DNA of 64,000 bases from CAXMST01 sp038206985 (GTDB taxonomy: Bacteria; Actinomycetota; Thermoleophilia; Solirubrobacterales; 70-9), in contig JBBRAH010000005.1 of the NCBI GenBank assembly GCA_038206985.1, forward strand, positions 44,663 to 108,662, read 5' to 3'. How positions within the stretch are numbered: the stretch's first letter is position 1; each line of letters starts with the position of its first letter. Positions 1-7,641 of the stretch are shown here, piece by piece. A model generated the notes under the pieces. That model saw only the letters and a list, made by a program, of their open reading frames with translations, was not told where the DNA came from and made no database searches. Made by a program: the position numbers and the translations under genes.

Positions 1-168
1 GTAGCCGCCCGCGCCCAGGCCCGTGAGCGGGCTCTCAGCGACGATCGAGGCGCACACAGCGGCCACGGCGGCGTCGACGGCGTTACCGCCCTCACGGAGC
101 GCCCAGGCGCCCGCAGCGGCGGTCTCCGGGTGTCCTGCGGCGACGGTTCCCGAGCTGGTGGCGGCCAT
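1..168 (-). CDS. Gamma-glutamyltranspeptidase, 5' end (partial)
   Basis: The first 56 codons of a leftward gene that runs off the window. The start of the protein contains GGNAVDAAVAA followed by ESPLTGLGAGGY, which matches the opening of the gamma-glutamyltranspeptidase (Ntn hydrolase) family, where this segment lines the large subunit. Such enzymes transfer or hydrolyse gamma-glutamyl groups from glutathione-like peptides. ATG at 168 lies 16 nt after the ftsZ stop, so it is probably cotranscribed with ftsZ. No signal peptide is visible, so a cytoplasmic enzyme is likely. The catalytic Thr would be outside the window. Confidence 0.8.
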   Translation of the reverse strand, partial: MAATSSGTVAAGHPETAAAGAWALREGGNAVDAAVAAVCASIVAESPLTGLGAGGY

Positions 169-184
169 GGCCGGCCGGCCGTGA

Positions 185-1717
185 CTAGTTCGGGATGAAC
201 TCGGGGACGTCGATACCCAGATCGCCCGGCTTCTGTTCGTCGTGCCGGGGTACGCGCCGGGCTCCGGTCTTATCCGACTGACCGCGGCGGGCAGAGGGGC
301 GCGCCGTCGAGCGGTGGACACCGGTGGAGCTGCCGTCGGCGCGACGGCCGCGGGCATCGAAACGGGTGGCGATGACCGTGACCCAGATCTGCTCCTCGAG
401 ATCCTCGTCCACGTTGGCGCCGAAGATGATGTGAGCCTCCGGATGCGCGGCTTCCTGGATCACGCGGGCGGCCTCCGAGATCTCGACCAGCGAGAGATCG
501 CGTCCCCCGGTGATCGACAGCAGGATCGAACGCGCGCCCTCGATCGAAGTCTCGAGCAGCGGCGAGGAGATCGCGCGCTCGGCGGCGAACGAGGCGCGGG
601 TGTCGCCCGTACCCATTCCGATCCCGAGCAAGGCGGGGCCGGCGTCGCGCATCGTCGTACGCACGTCGGCGAAGTCGAGGTTGATCAGGGCGGGCAGCGT
701 GATCAGGTCGGAGATGCCCTGTACGCCCTGGCGCAGGACGTCGTCGGCGACGCGGAACGCCTCGATCATCGAGGTGTTGCGCTCGAGCACCGACAGAAGC
801 CGGTCGTTGGGAACAACGATCAGCGTGTCCACCTCATCAGCCAGGGCGTCGACGCCCTTCTCGGCCTGCTTGGCGCGGCGGGTGCCCTCGAAGCCGAACG
901 GCTTGGTCACGATCCCGACGGTCAGCGCACCGACGTCGCGGGCGAGGCGGGCGATTACCGGCGCGGCTCCGGTACCCGTTCCACCGCCGGCACCGGCGGC
1001 CACGAAGACCATGTCGGAGCCCTTGAGCATGCGCTTGATCCGATCCTGTTCCTCAAATGCTGCCCGGTAACCCAGCTCGGGATCGGAGCCTGAGCCGAGG
1101 CCGCGCGTGACGCCGCCGCCGATGTGAACGGTGACGTCCGCGGCGGAGCTCTGCAGCGACTGCAGGTCGGTGTTGACGGCCATGAATTCGACGCCGGTGA
1201 TCCCAGCCTCCACCATGCGATTGACGGCGTTGACGCCGCCCCCGCCGACACCGATCACGCGAATGATCGGGTCGTGGACCTGCGGGGTGGCCATCGCCGA
1301 GACACGGCGCGGCTCGTCGCGCCCGTAGGCGGCCTCGCGATCGGAAGCGTCCGGGTTGAAGACATCGCGCAGACGGTCCTTGGGCTCGCGCCGCGGCGAC
1401 GGCACGTCCGCCTTGTAGGCCTTGACGTCGGCGTCGTCGGGAACCGGGTCCTCGCGGGGTGCGCGTGGCTCTGCTTCTGCAACGGGCTCGGGCTCGGGGG
1501 TCGGGGGTGCGGGAACGATCTCCGTCTCGGGCTCCGGCTCAGGCCGGCGCTCGGGCTCCCCGGCGCGCTCATCGCGCACCTCGTCGCCGGAATCGCGCTC
1601 GCGGCGCGGCTTCGGGCGAGCCGGGGGCTCGGGTGGGTCGTCGGGAGCTTCGGTGGAACGAAAGAGGTCCGCGAGGGGACCCTCGCGCATACTCGCCCGC
1701 TTAGGACGCCGGGCCAT
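185..1717 (-). CDS. ftsZ: Cell division GTPase FtsZ with long disordered N-terminal extension
   Basis: A 510-residue protein whose residues ~150-450 are a canonical FtsZ core: the GVGGGGVNAV nucleotide loop, the tubulin signature GGGTGTG (about 244-250) and the T7 catalytic loop NLDFADV (about 345-351). The C-terminal tail DLGIDVPEFIPN is the usual partner-binding peptide. FtsZ polymerises into the division ring on the inner face of the membrane. Unusually, about 141 residues of acidic, Pro- and Arg-rich low-complexity sequence precede the core. A normal-length start exists at Met142 (1294) but has no Shine-Dalgarno, whereas ATG 1717 has GGAGGAGG about 9 nt upstream, so I keep the long form. 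It overlaps the parA stop by 17 nt, implying translational coupling. The usual dcw neighbours (ftsQ, ftsW, sepF) are not next to it, so it may be a second FtsZ or a relocated one. Confidence 0.95.
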   Translation of the reverse strand: MARRPKRASMREGPLADLFRSTEAPDDPPEPPARPKPRRERDSGDEVRDERAGEPERRPEPEPETEIVPAPPTPEPEPVAEAEPRAPREDPVPDDADVKAYKADVPSPRREPKDRLRDVFNPDASDREAAYGRDEPRRVSAMATPQVHDPIIRVIGVGGGGVNAVNRMVEAGITGVEFMAVNTDLQSLQSSAADVTVHIGGGVTRGLGSGSDPELGYRAAFEEQDRIKRMLKGSDMVFVAAGAGGGTGTGAAPVIARLARDVGALTVGIVTKPFGFEGTRRAKQAEKGVDALADEVDTLIVVPNDRLLSVLERNTSMIEAFRVADDVLRQGVQGISDLITLPALINLDFADVRTTMRDAGPALLGIGMGTGDTRASFAAERAISSPLLETSIEGARSILLSITGGRDLSLVEISEAARVIQEAAHPEAHIIFGANVDEDLEEQIWVTVIATRFDARGRRADGSSTGVHRSTARPSARRGQSDKTGARRVPRHDEQKPGDLGIDVPEFIPN

Positions 1718-3026
1718 GTGTCAGGACCTCCTCCGCAAGGGCTCGATAGTAACCGGCTGCACTGCCCTCCGGATCGTACTTGAGTACGGAACTGCCCTTC
1801 ACAGGTGCCTCTGCGAACTTGATCGTCTTCTTGATCCTCGATTTGAAGACCATGTCGCCGAAGTTCTCCTCGAGGATCTCGACCGCCTCCTTGGCGTGCA
1901 CCGTGCGCGAGTCGAGCATCGTCGGCAGGATGCCCTCGATCTCGACGTTCGGGTTGAGGTTCTCGCGGATCATCTCGAGCGTGTTCTGAAGCTGGATCAG
2001 GCCACGCATTGACAGATACTCGCACTGGACGGGGACGATCACCTTGTCGGCCGCCGTGAGCGCGTTGATCGTCAGCAACCCGAGGCTCGGCGGCGTGTCG
2101 ATGCAGACGAAGTCGTAATCGTCGGCGACCGCCGCCAGCGCCTTCTGCAGCGCCCGCTCGCGCCCGATCTGCGTGCTCATCGCAATCTCGGCGCCGGCCA
2201 GGTCGATCGAGGCCACGGCGATGTCGATCTCCGCGTGCTGGATGATCTCGCGGATCGGCATCCGCTCGACGAGCACGTTGTACATGCCCTTCTCCACCTC
2301 ATCGGGGTCGATGCCCTGGCTCATCGTCAGGTTGCCCTGCGGGTCCATGTCGACGCAGAGAACCCGGTGCCCGGACTCCGACAACGCGACCGCGAGGTTC
2401 AAGGTCGTGGTGGTCTTGGCGACGCCGCCCTTCTGGTTGGCGAGCGCGTAGACCTTCATGTGCCTGGTGGCCGCCACCTCGTCGGCGGGCTCGGGGGCAA
2501 AGGGGTGCCGCCGCTGCGGGGTGGGAGCCATCGCCTGCTCGGCCGACAGACGATGCTCGTCCTCGCCCTCCTCGGTGGGCTGGGTTGTCGGCTTCGTCTT
2601 CGGGTTCATGGCGCGCCTCAATTCCTCCTTCTCGATCGTGCCCGTGTCGGACTTCGATCGCTCCTCCGCGTCGGATCCATCTTCGTCGGCGCCGGCCTCA
2701 GGCCCGGGTGCTCCGGGCTCCTCGGCAGCGCGCAGGTCCGACTCCAGCTCGCTCGGCTCTTCATAAGTTTCCGGGCCTACCGGCTCGGCCTCGACCTCAG
2801 CCGCCGCCTCTGCCTCTGCCTCAACAGGCTGATCAGGCTCCTCGGCGACTACTCCCGCCTCAGACTCCGCCTCGGGCACAGCCGCGAGCAGTTCCTCCTG
2901 TTCGGTCTGCATCGGCTCGGTTGGCCAATCGCTGAGCAGCTCCTGGGAGCGCTCGATGTTCCGCGTCGGCGAAGGCTTCTCCGCTCGATGCCCGTCATCC
3001 GACTTTTTTCTGCTGAACAAGCCCAT
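1701..3026 (-). CDS. ParA/Soj-type ATPase with acidic N-terminal extension
   Basis: A 441-residue P-loop ATPase of the ParA/MinD superfamily. The deviant Walker A motif KGGVAKTT sits near residues 199-206, followed by DMDPQGN and the Walker B region IDTPPSLG. Such ATPases position chromosomes, plasmids or division machinery by ATP-dependent dimerisation on DNA or membrane. The core begins only near residue 190; the first 189 residues are highly acidic, Ala/Pro/Glu-rich and probably disordered. I chose ATG 3026 (MGLFSRKK) because AAAAGGG lies upstream; a longer frame from 3098 has no ribosome site and would crowd the divergent gene. No ParB is adjacent. The 17-nt overlap with ftsZ suggests a role in placing the division ring, which is inference. 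Confidence 0.88.
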   Translation of the reverse strand: MGLFSRKKSDDGHRAEKPSPTRNIERSQELLSDWPTEPMQTEQEELLAAVPEAESEAGVVAEEPDQPVEAEAEAAAEVEAEPVGPETYEEPSELESDLRAAEEPGAPGPEAGADEDGSDAEERSKSDTGTIEKEELRRAMNPKTKPTTQPTEEGEDEHRLSAEQAMAPTPQRRHPFAPEPADEVAATRHMKVYALANQKGGVAKTTTTLNLAVALSESGHRVLCVDMDPQGNLTMSQGIDPDEVEKGMYNVLVERMPIREIIQHAEIDIAVASIDLAGAEIAMSTQIGRERALQKALAAVADDYDFVCIDTPPSLGLLTINALTAADKVIVPVQCEYLSMRGLIQLQNTLEMIRENLNPNVEIEGILPTMLDSRTVHAKEAVEILEENFGDMVFKSRIKKTIKFAEAPVKGSSVLKYDPEGSAAGYYRALAEEVLTHGPAS

Positions 3027-3118
3027 CTCGACGGCCCTTTTCAAGTTCGAGCCCCCGATTCCTGCACCCGTACCGAAACTATCCGTGCAGACAGGCACGC
3101 GCCGGGCGCCACGAATGC

Positions 3119-4087
3119 GTGCGTGCAGAAGCAGGGCCGGATCGTCCGGCTGCGAGAATCCCGCCGATCGGCGACCTCTACGACAAGCGCATCGTCTTCG
3201 TCACGGGCAAGGGTGGCGTCGGCAAGACCACCGTCTCGCTGGCGCTCGGGCTTGCCGCGGCCGCCCGCGGCAAGCGCACGATCGTCTGTGAAGTCGCCTC
3301 CCAGGAGTCCGCATCCCGCGTCTTCGGGCGGGGCGAGATCGGCTTCCACGAGACCGAGCTCCGCGAGAACCTGTTCGCGATCTCGATCGACCCGGACCAC
3401 TCGATGCGCGAGTACCTGGAGCTGCAGCTCCCGGTCAAGGCGATGAGCGACCTGCTCTATCGCAGCAAGATCTTCAGCTACCTGGCGGCCGCCACCCCCG
3501 GCCTCCGCGAGATGGTCACGATCGGAAAGATCTGGGAGCTCGCCCTGGACAAACGCAAGGCCAAGGGCGCCCTGCCCTACGACCTGGTGATCGTGGACGC
3601 GCCGGCCACCGGGCACGGAATCGGGCTGATGCAGACGCCCCAGAACTTCGCCGAGATCGCCCGCGTGGGCCCGATGGCCCATCAGGCCGGAACGATCAAC
3701 AAGGCGATCACCAACCATCGGCAGGCCGGCGCCGTGATCGTCGCGCTGCCGGAGGAGATGCCGGTGAACGAGTCGGCGCAGCTCGAGGCCGAGTTGCTCG
3801 ACTCGGTCGGGATCGCGATCGACGGGATCTTTATGAACGGCCTCTACCCGGAGCGCTTCACCGATGCCGAGCTGGAGCGCATCGCCGAGCTCCGCCAAGG
3901 GGATCACCCCACGGCCGTTCTCGCTGCCCTGGAGGCCGCCGGCGACGAGGCCGGACGGGCCCGCAGTCAGCGCGAGCAGCTCGCGCGCCTGCGCGAGCTG
4001 ACCAGAACGGAGGTCGGCGTGTTGCCCTTCATCTTCGAGCCGACCCTCGGCGTCGAGCAACTCGAGCAGCTCGCGGCGGAACTCTGA
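3119..4087 (+). CDS. ArsA/Get3-like ATPase, first of a pair
   Basis: A 322-residue P-loop ATPase with GKGGVGKTT near residues 30-38 and the switch motif DAPATGHG. It belongs to the ArsA/Get3 branch. Actinobacteria commonly carry two adjacent genes of this type (Rv3679/Rv3680 in Mycobacterium tuberculosis) whose products work as a complex; I do not see arsenic-specific cysteines or an ArsB gene, so arsenite export is unlikely. The start is uncertain: GTG 3119 lacks a ribosome site, and the alignable protein begins around 3167, where an ATC codon follows a -10-like GAGAAT (3154-3159) by 7 nt. Two nt separate it from the next gene, so the pair is one operon, divergent from parA-ftsZ. Confidence 0.88.
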   Translation: MRAEAGPDRPAARIPPIGDLYDKRIVFVTGKGGVGKTTVSLALGLAAAARGKRTIVCEVASQESASRVFGRGEIGFHETELRENLFAISIDPDHSMREYLELQLPVKAMSDLLYRSKIFSYLAAATPGLREMVTIGKIWELALDKRKAKGALPYDLVIVDAPATGHGIGLMQTPQNFAEIARVGPMAHQAGTINKAITNHRQAGAVIVALPEEMPVNESAQLEAELLDSVGIAIDGIFMNGLYPERFTDAELERIAELRQGDHPTAVLAALEAAGDEAGRARSQREQLARLRELTRTEVGVLPFIFEPTLGVEQLEQLAAEL

Positions 4088-4089
4088 GC

Positions 4090-5217
4090 ATGGCGACGCT
4101 GGAGGAGATCCTCGAGGGCAAGTCGATCTGCATCTGCGCCGGCTCCGGCGGAGTCGGCAAGACGACGACCTCGGCGGCGATCGCAGCCGGAATGGCCGCC
4201 CGCGGCAAGAAGGTGGCCGTGCTGACCATCGATCCGGCCAGGAGGCTGGCCGACTCCCTCGGCCTGCCGGAGCTCGGCAACACGGAGCGCCAGGTCGATC
4301 CGGTGCTATTCACCGAGGCGGGTACCGATCCCGGCGAGGGCGAGCTCTGGGCGATGATGCTCGACGCCAAGGCGACCTTCGACGAGGTCGTCCGCGAGCA
4401 CGCTCCCGACGAGGAGACGCGCGACCGGATCCTCGACAATCGGATCTACCAGCAGATCTCCAACGCGCTGGCCGGCTCGCAGGAGTACATGGCGATGGAG
4501 AAACTGTTCGAGATCCACTCCGATGAGCGCTACGACCTGCTCGTGCTCGACACGCCCCCGAGCCGCAACGCGCTCGACTTCCTCGACGCTCCACGGCGCC
4601 TGACCCAGTTCATCGAGGGTCGCTCGCTACAGATCTTCATGAAGCCGACAGGCCTCGGGATGCGCGTCCTCGGTCGGGGCACGTCGGTGGTCTTCAGCGT
4701 GCTCAAGCGCATCACCGGCCTCGATCTGATCCAGGACCTCTCCGAGTTCTTCAACGCGATGAGCGGCATGGTCGGTGGCTTCCAGGAGCGGGCCAAGCGG
4801 GTCAATGAGCTGCTTGCCGCCGAGGAGAGCACCTTCCTCGTCGTCTGCGGCCCGGCGGGCGAGCCGATCGGCGAGGCGGTCTACTTCCACCGCAAGCTGG
4901 CTGAGGCCGACCTGCCGTTCGGGGGCGTGATCGTCAACAAGGTTCACACCGCCGGCCGGGGTGAGACCGACCCGGAGGCAGATCCCTCGCTGCGCTCAGA
5001 TCTGGAGGTGCTGACCGGCGACGCCGACCTCGCGGGGCGCCTGGCGGACAACTTCGAGGACTACCGCGCGCTGGCCGATCGCGACGCCCGCAACATCGCC
5101 AAGCTGAAGCGCGAGATGCGCTCGAAGACCGTGATCGAGGTGCCGTACCTGACCGACGACGTGCACGACCTGCGCGGCCTGTTCACGATCAACGGCTACC
5201 TGTTCGGCGAAGACTAG
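4090..5217 (+). CDS. ArsA/Get3-like ATPase, second of a pair
   Basis: A 375-residue ATPase of the same superfamily, with GSGGVGKTTTS near residues 18-28, TIDPARRLADSLG after it, and LDTPPSRNALDFLD as the Walker B/switch II region. The Get3/ArsA DPARR-type motif is clear. It is larger than its upstream partner and not interchangeable with it, as in the actinobacterial Rv3679/Rv3680 arrangement, where the two proteins act together in the cytoplasm. It starts 2 nt after its partner's stop with GAGC upstream, so translation is probably coupled. The gene ends 8 bp from the convergent gene at 5226. Confidence 0.88.
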   Translation: MATLEEILEGKSICICAGSGGVGKTTTSAAIAAGMAARGKKVAVLTIDPARRLADSLGLPELGNTERQVDPVLFTEAGTDPGEGELWAMMLDAKATFDEVVREHAPDEETRDRILDNRIYQQISNALAGSQEYMAMEKLFEIHSDERYDLLVLDTPPSRNALDFLDAPRRLTQFIEGRSLQIFMKPTGLGMRVLGRGTSVVFSVLKRITGLDLIQDLSEFFNAMSGMVGGFQERAKRVNELLAAEESTFLVVCGPAGEPIGEAVYFHRKLAEADLPFGGVIVNKVHTAGRGETDPEADPSLRSDLEVLTGDADLAGRLADNFEDYRALADRDARNIAKLKREMRSKTVIEVPYLTDDVHDLRGLFTINGYLFGED

Positions 5218-5219
5218 GC

Positions 5220-5241
5220 CGGGCTTCAGCCCGCGCGGGCT
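5220..5241. terminator. Overlapping inverted repeats between convergent genes
   Basis: Two overlapping palindromes, CGGGCTtcAGCCCG (5220-5233) and AGCCCGCGCGGGCT (5228-5241), sit at the junction of convergent genes. Either could form an RNA hairpin on each strand, but neither is followed by a U-run. A bidirectional terminator role is inferred from position. Confidence 0.35.
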
Positions 5242-7028
5242 TGGCGCCGCGGGGTCTTCTGCCCGACGGCCCACTCGGTCTCGGTCCGCGGGAAGAGGTA
5301 CTCGACCCGGGCCTTGACCTCCTTGCGGTCCATCGGCGGCTTGGCGAGATCGTCGAGGCGGTTCGAGCGCTGCGGGAAGTCCATCGTCTTCCCGCGTCCC
5401 TCATCGACCTCCTCGAGCCAATCCGGAGCGTCAAGGTGCTCGGTGGCGGGGCGCCGACCGAGACCGGCCGCCTCATTATTCCGCCCGGTGTCATCAGGAT
5501 CGTTCAGCTCTGTTTCCATGGTCAACTCCTCCCGCTCCGCCTCGGCGGCGACGGTCGCCGGCTCGACTGCTCGCTCCGGCTCCACCTCCGGCTCGACGAA
5601 ACTGTGGTCCGTGGTTTCGGGCTCAAGGTCGGCGGGTCGCGATGCCGCGATCTGCGGCTCGGGATCGCGCTCGAAACGCTCGAAGGCCTCAGCGGTCCGA
5701 TGCTCGTAGGTCTCGGGCTCCTCCTCGGCCGGCTCGAGGTCCCACTCGGCTGCCGAGCCGGGTCCGGCTGCACCCGCGCCCAGCGCGAGTCCATCGGCGA
5801 GCAGGGTCTCGTCGGCGGCGGCGCGCAGATCGGCGCCGAGCTCGCCACTGACGGCGCGGCGCAGAATCGTGCGCAGCAGGCTCTCGACCCGTACCGCGAC
5901 CTCGGAGGTCGAGGCACCGAGCTTCGAGGGCTCGCCGCTCCAGAGTTCACGCTCGAGCGCGATCGCGGATTCGATCGTGTACTTGACCTCGTCCCGATCG
6001 GCCCCCTCCCCGCTCAGCGCAGCGACGCGCATCGGTAGGCCGACGCCCGCCGGGCCCTCGCCCTCGAGCAGGAAACGCAGTCCAAGCAGGTGGTCGTTGA
6101 GCGCATCGACAGCGCCACGACGGTCCAGGCCGCTCTCGAAGCGCAGCATCGCCCGGCGCATGCGGGTGACCCGCCGCGGATGGACCGAGACGGTGCGGGC
6201 AAGGTCGACCAGGTCGGGAATCTCGTCCTCGGCGAGGCGGTAGCCGCCGGAGCGCGGCCGGGCAGCGCCGGTAGCGATCCTCCGCCAGCGGTCGCCGGCA
6301 ACCCGGACCCAGCCGTGGGGGCCAAGGCCGACGCCGCCGCTCCTATGCAGACGCAGGGTCGAGACGACGCGCTCAAAGACCGCGGCAACCCGCTCGCCGG
6401 CTCCCGCGAGGCCGCCGTCGTCGTCGAGCTGCACGCGGGCACTGATCACGAAGGTGGGCTCCCATTCGCCGGGGCCGGGGCGGTCGCTGCGAGCTGCCTC
6501 CGGCGGCACGTCGACCGTGTCGGCACGGACGATGGCGGCGCCCTTCATCTCGATACGGGTCGCGTCCATCTGGAAGCCGATCAGGGGAACGATGGCCTCG
6601 ACCTCGCCGGCCTCCGGCTCGCTGCAGTCCTCGACCTCGGTCAGCACGGCGCTGAAGCGGTCCTCGTCGAGCTCGAAGTCCGAGCAGCCGTCCCAGAGAC
6701 GGGCGAGAAAGTAGGTGACAGCGAGCGTCGCGCGCTCGACCGGGTCGGCGGGCGGGGCGATGCCCGCCTCCTGGAGGTAGGTGCCGGCGACCTCGCTACC
6801 GCGCATGGTCTCGACGGCCTCGGCGAACGTGCCCAGCTCACGCAGCTCGGCCGCGTTGTCGCGCACGAACTTCGCGCTCAGCGGCTGGTACTGGCAGAAA
6901 GCAAACGAATCCCCCGGCTCCGCGATCTCGTAAGGGATTTCCTGGCCGGACTCAACGAGATCGGTGAAAACCGCCGCGGCGTCACGGGCCAGTGTCTTCA
7001 GTGTGTGTCGTAGATGTAGGTCGCGCAC
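5226..7028 (-). CDS. Large hypothetical protein with disordered acidic C-terminus
   Basis: A 600-residue protein I do not recognise. Residues 1 to about 410 look globular, mixed alpha/beta and rich in charged helices, with no signal peptide or membrane segment. Residues ~415-520 are Glu/Pro-rich low complexity. A conserved-looking basic C-terminus follows, with RVEYLFPRTETEWAVGQ near residue 575-590, which could be a docking motif. GTG 7028 is used as start; the ribosome site is weak. It stands alone on the minus strand, convergent with the ArsA-like pair. No function can be assigned. Confidence 0.75.
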   Translation of the reverse strand: MRDLHLRHTLKTLARDAAAVFTDLVESGQEIPYEIAEPGDSFAFCQYQPLSAKFVRDNAAELRELGTFAEAVETMRGSEVAGTYLQEAGIAPPADPVERATLAVTYFLARLWDGCSDFELDEDRFSAVLTEVEDCSEPEAGEVEAIVPLIGFQMDATRIEMKGAAIVRADTVDVPPEAARSDRPGPGEWEPTFVISARVQLDDDGGLAGAGERVAAVFERVVSTLRLHRSGGVGLGPHGWVRVAGDRWRRIATGAARPRSGGYRLAEDEIPDLVDLARTVSVHPRRVTRMRRAMLRFESGLDRRGAVDALNDHLLGLRFLLEGEGPAGVGLPMRVAALSGEGADRDEVKYTIESAIALERELWSGEPSKLGASTSEVAVRVESLLRTILRRAVSGELGADLRAAADETLLADGLALGAGAAGPGSAAEWDLEPAEEEPETYEHRTAEAFERFERDPEPQIAASRPADLEPETTDHSFVEPEVEPERAVEPATVAAEAEREELTMETELNDPDDTGRNNEAAGLGRRPATEHLDAPDWLEEVDEGRGKTMDFPQRSNRLDDLAKPPMDRKEVKARVEYLFPRTETEWAVGQKTPRRQARAG

Positions 7029-7176
7029 GAGGGCCGTCTTCGCCTGCGGAGGGCGCGATCCTTTTTTGCATGGTTTCTTGCGGCTTATTGGTTGGAGGCC
7101 CGGGTTCGGCTTCCTCGCGTCGATAAGTGGTCGCTCGCGGGGCCTGTCGTCGGGGTCTCCCGCGAGAGTGGGTTAC
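7029..7176. other. Intergenic region between hypothetical gene and HxlR gene
   Basis: Contains a T6 run (7062-7067, plus strand) but no convincing hairpin before it, and probably the promoter of the leftward gene at 7028. I see no gene. Confidence 0.4.
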
Positions 7177-7542
7177 TTAGGCCGGGACGGCTTCTTTGGT
7201 CTTCGACCCTTGGGGCGTGGCTTGGCCTTGTTCGTCCAGGCAGAGCCAGCGTTTGCCGTAGTCGCGCATGTCTTCTATGAGGGGGGCCAGGTCGCGGCCC
7301 TTTTCTGTGAGCGCGTATTCGACCCTTGGTGGGACCTCGGGGTAGGTGTGGCGCGCTACTACGCCCTGTTCCTCGAGGGCGCGAAGACGGAGGGAGAGGG
7401 TCCTGGGGCTGATTCCCTGCAGGGAGCGCTCCAGTTCGCAGAAGCGGCTCGAGCCGGAGGCCAGGTCACGGATCACGAGCAGAGTCCATTTGCCGGAGAT
7501 AATCTCGGCGCAGGCGCAGACTGGACAGTTCTCGTCGTTCAT
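7177..7542 (-). CDS. HxlR-family transcriptional regulator
   Basis: A 121-residue winged helix-turn-helix protein. The N-terminus NCPVCACAEIISGKWTLLVI is the HxlR signature, including the Cys near residue 6 that senses redox or electrophiles in several family members. The recognition region RTLSLRLRALEEQGVV is followed by the beta-wing containing PRVEYALTEKG. HxlR proteins are dimeric repressors or activators, usually of a neighbouring gene, but no divergent partner is visible here. The upstream region (7543-7640) is comparatively AT-rich and includes TATCCT on the minus strand, probably its own promoter. Confidence 0.9.
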   Translation of the reverse strand: MNDENCPVCACAEIISGKWTLLVIRDLASGSSRFCELERSLQGISPRTLSLRLRALEEQGVVARHTYPEVPPRVEYALTEKGRDLAPLIEDMRDYGKRWLCLDEQGQATPQGSKTKEAVPA

Positions 7543-7641
7543 GAAATCCGATCGGGACTCGGCCAGTTATTTGGCTTGCAGCCCATTACTACAGATAGGA
7601 TAGCGCAGCGCTTCAGGAACTGAAGTGGGGACAGGACTCTG

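Noticed and set aside
1292..1294. FtsZ starting at Met142
   Set aside because: It would give a normal-length FtsZ, but there is no ribosome site there, while ATG 1717 has GGAGGAGG and overlaps parA.
3119..5217. Arsenite efflux ATPases
   Set aside because: No ArsB, ArsR or metal-binding Cys triad; the two-gene arrangement fits the general actinobacterial Get3-like pair.
7062..7067. T6 run as a terminator
   Set aside because: No stable stem precedes it on the plus strand and no plus-strand gene ends nearby.
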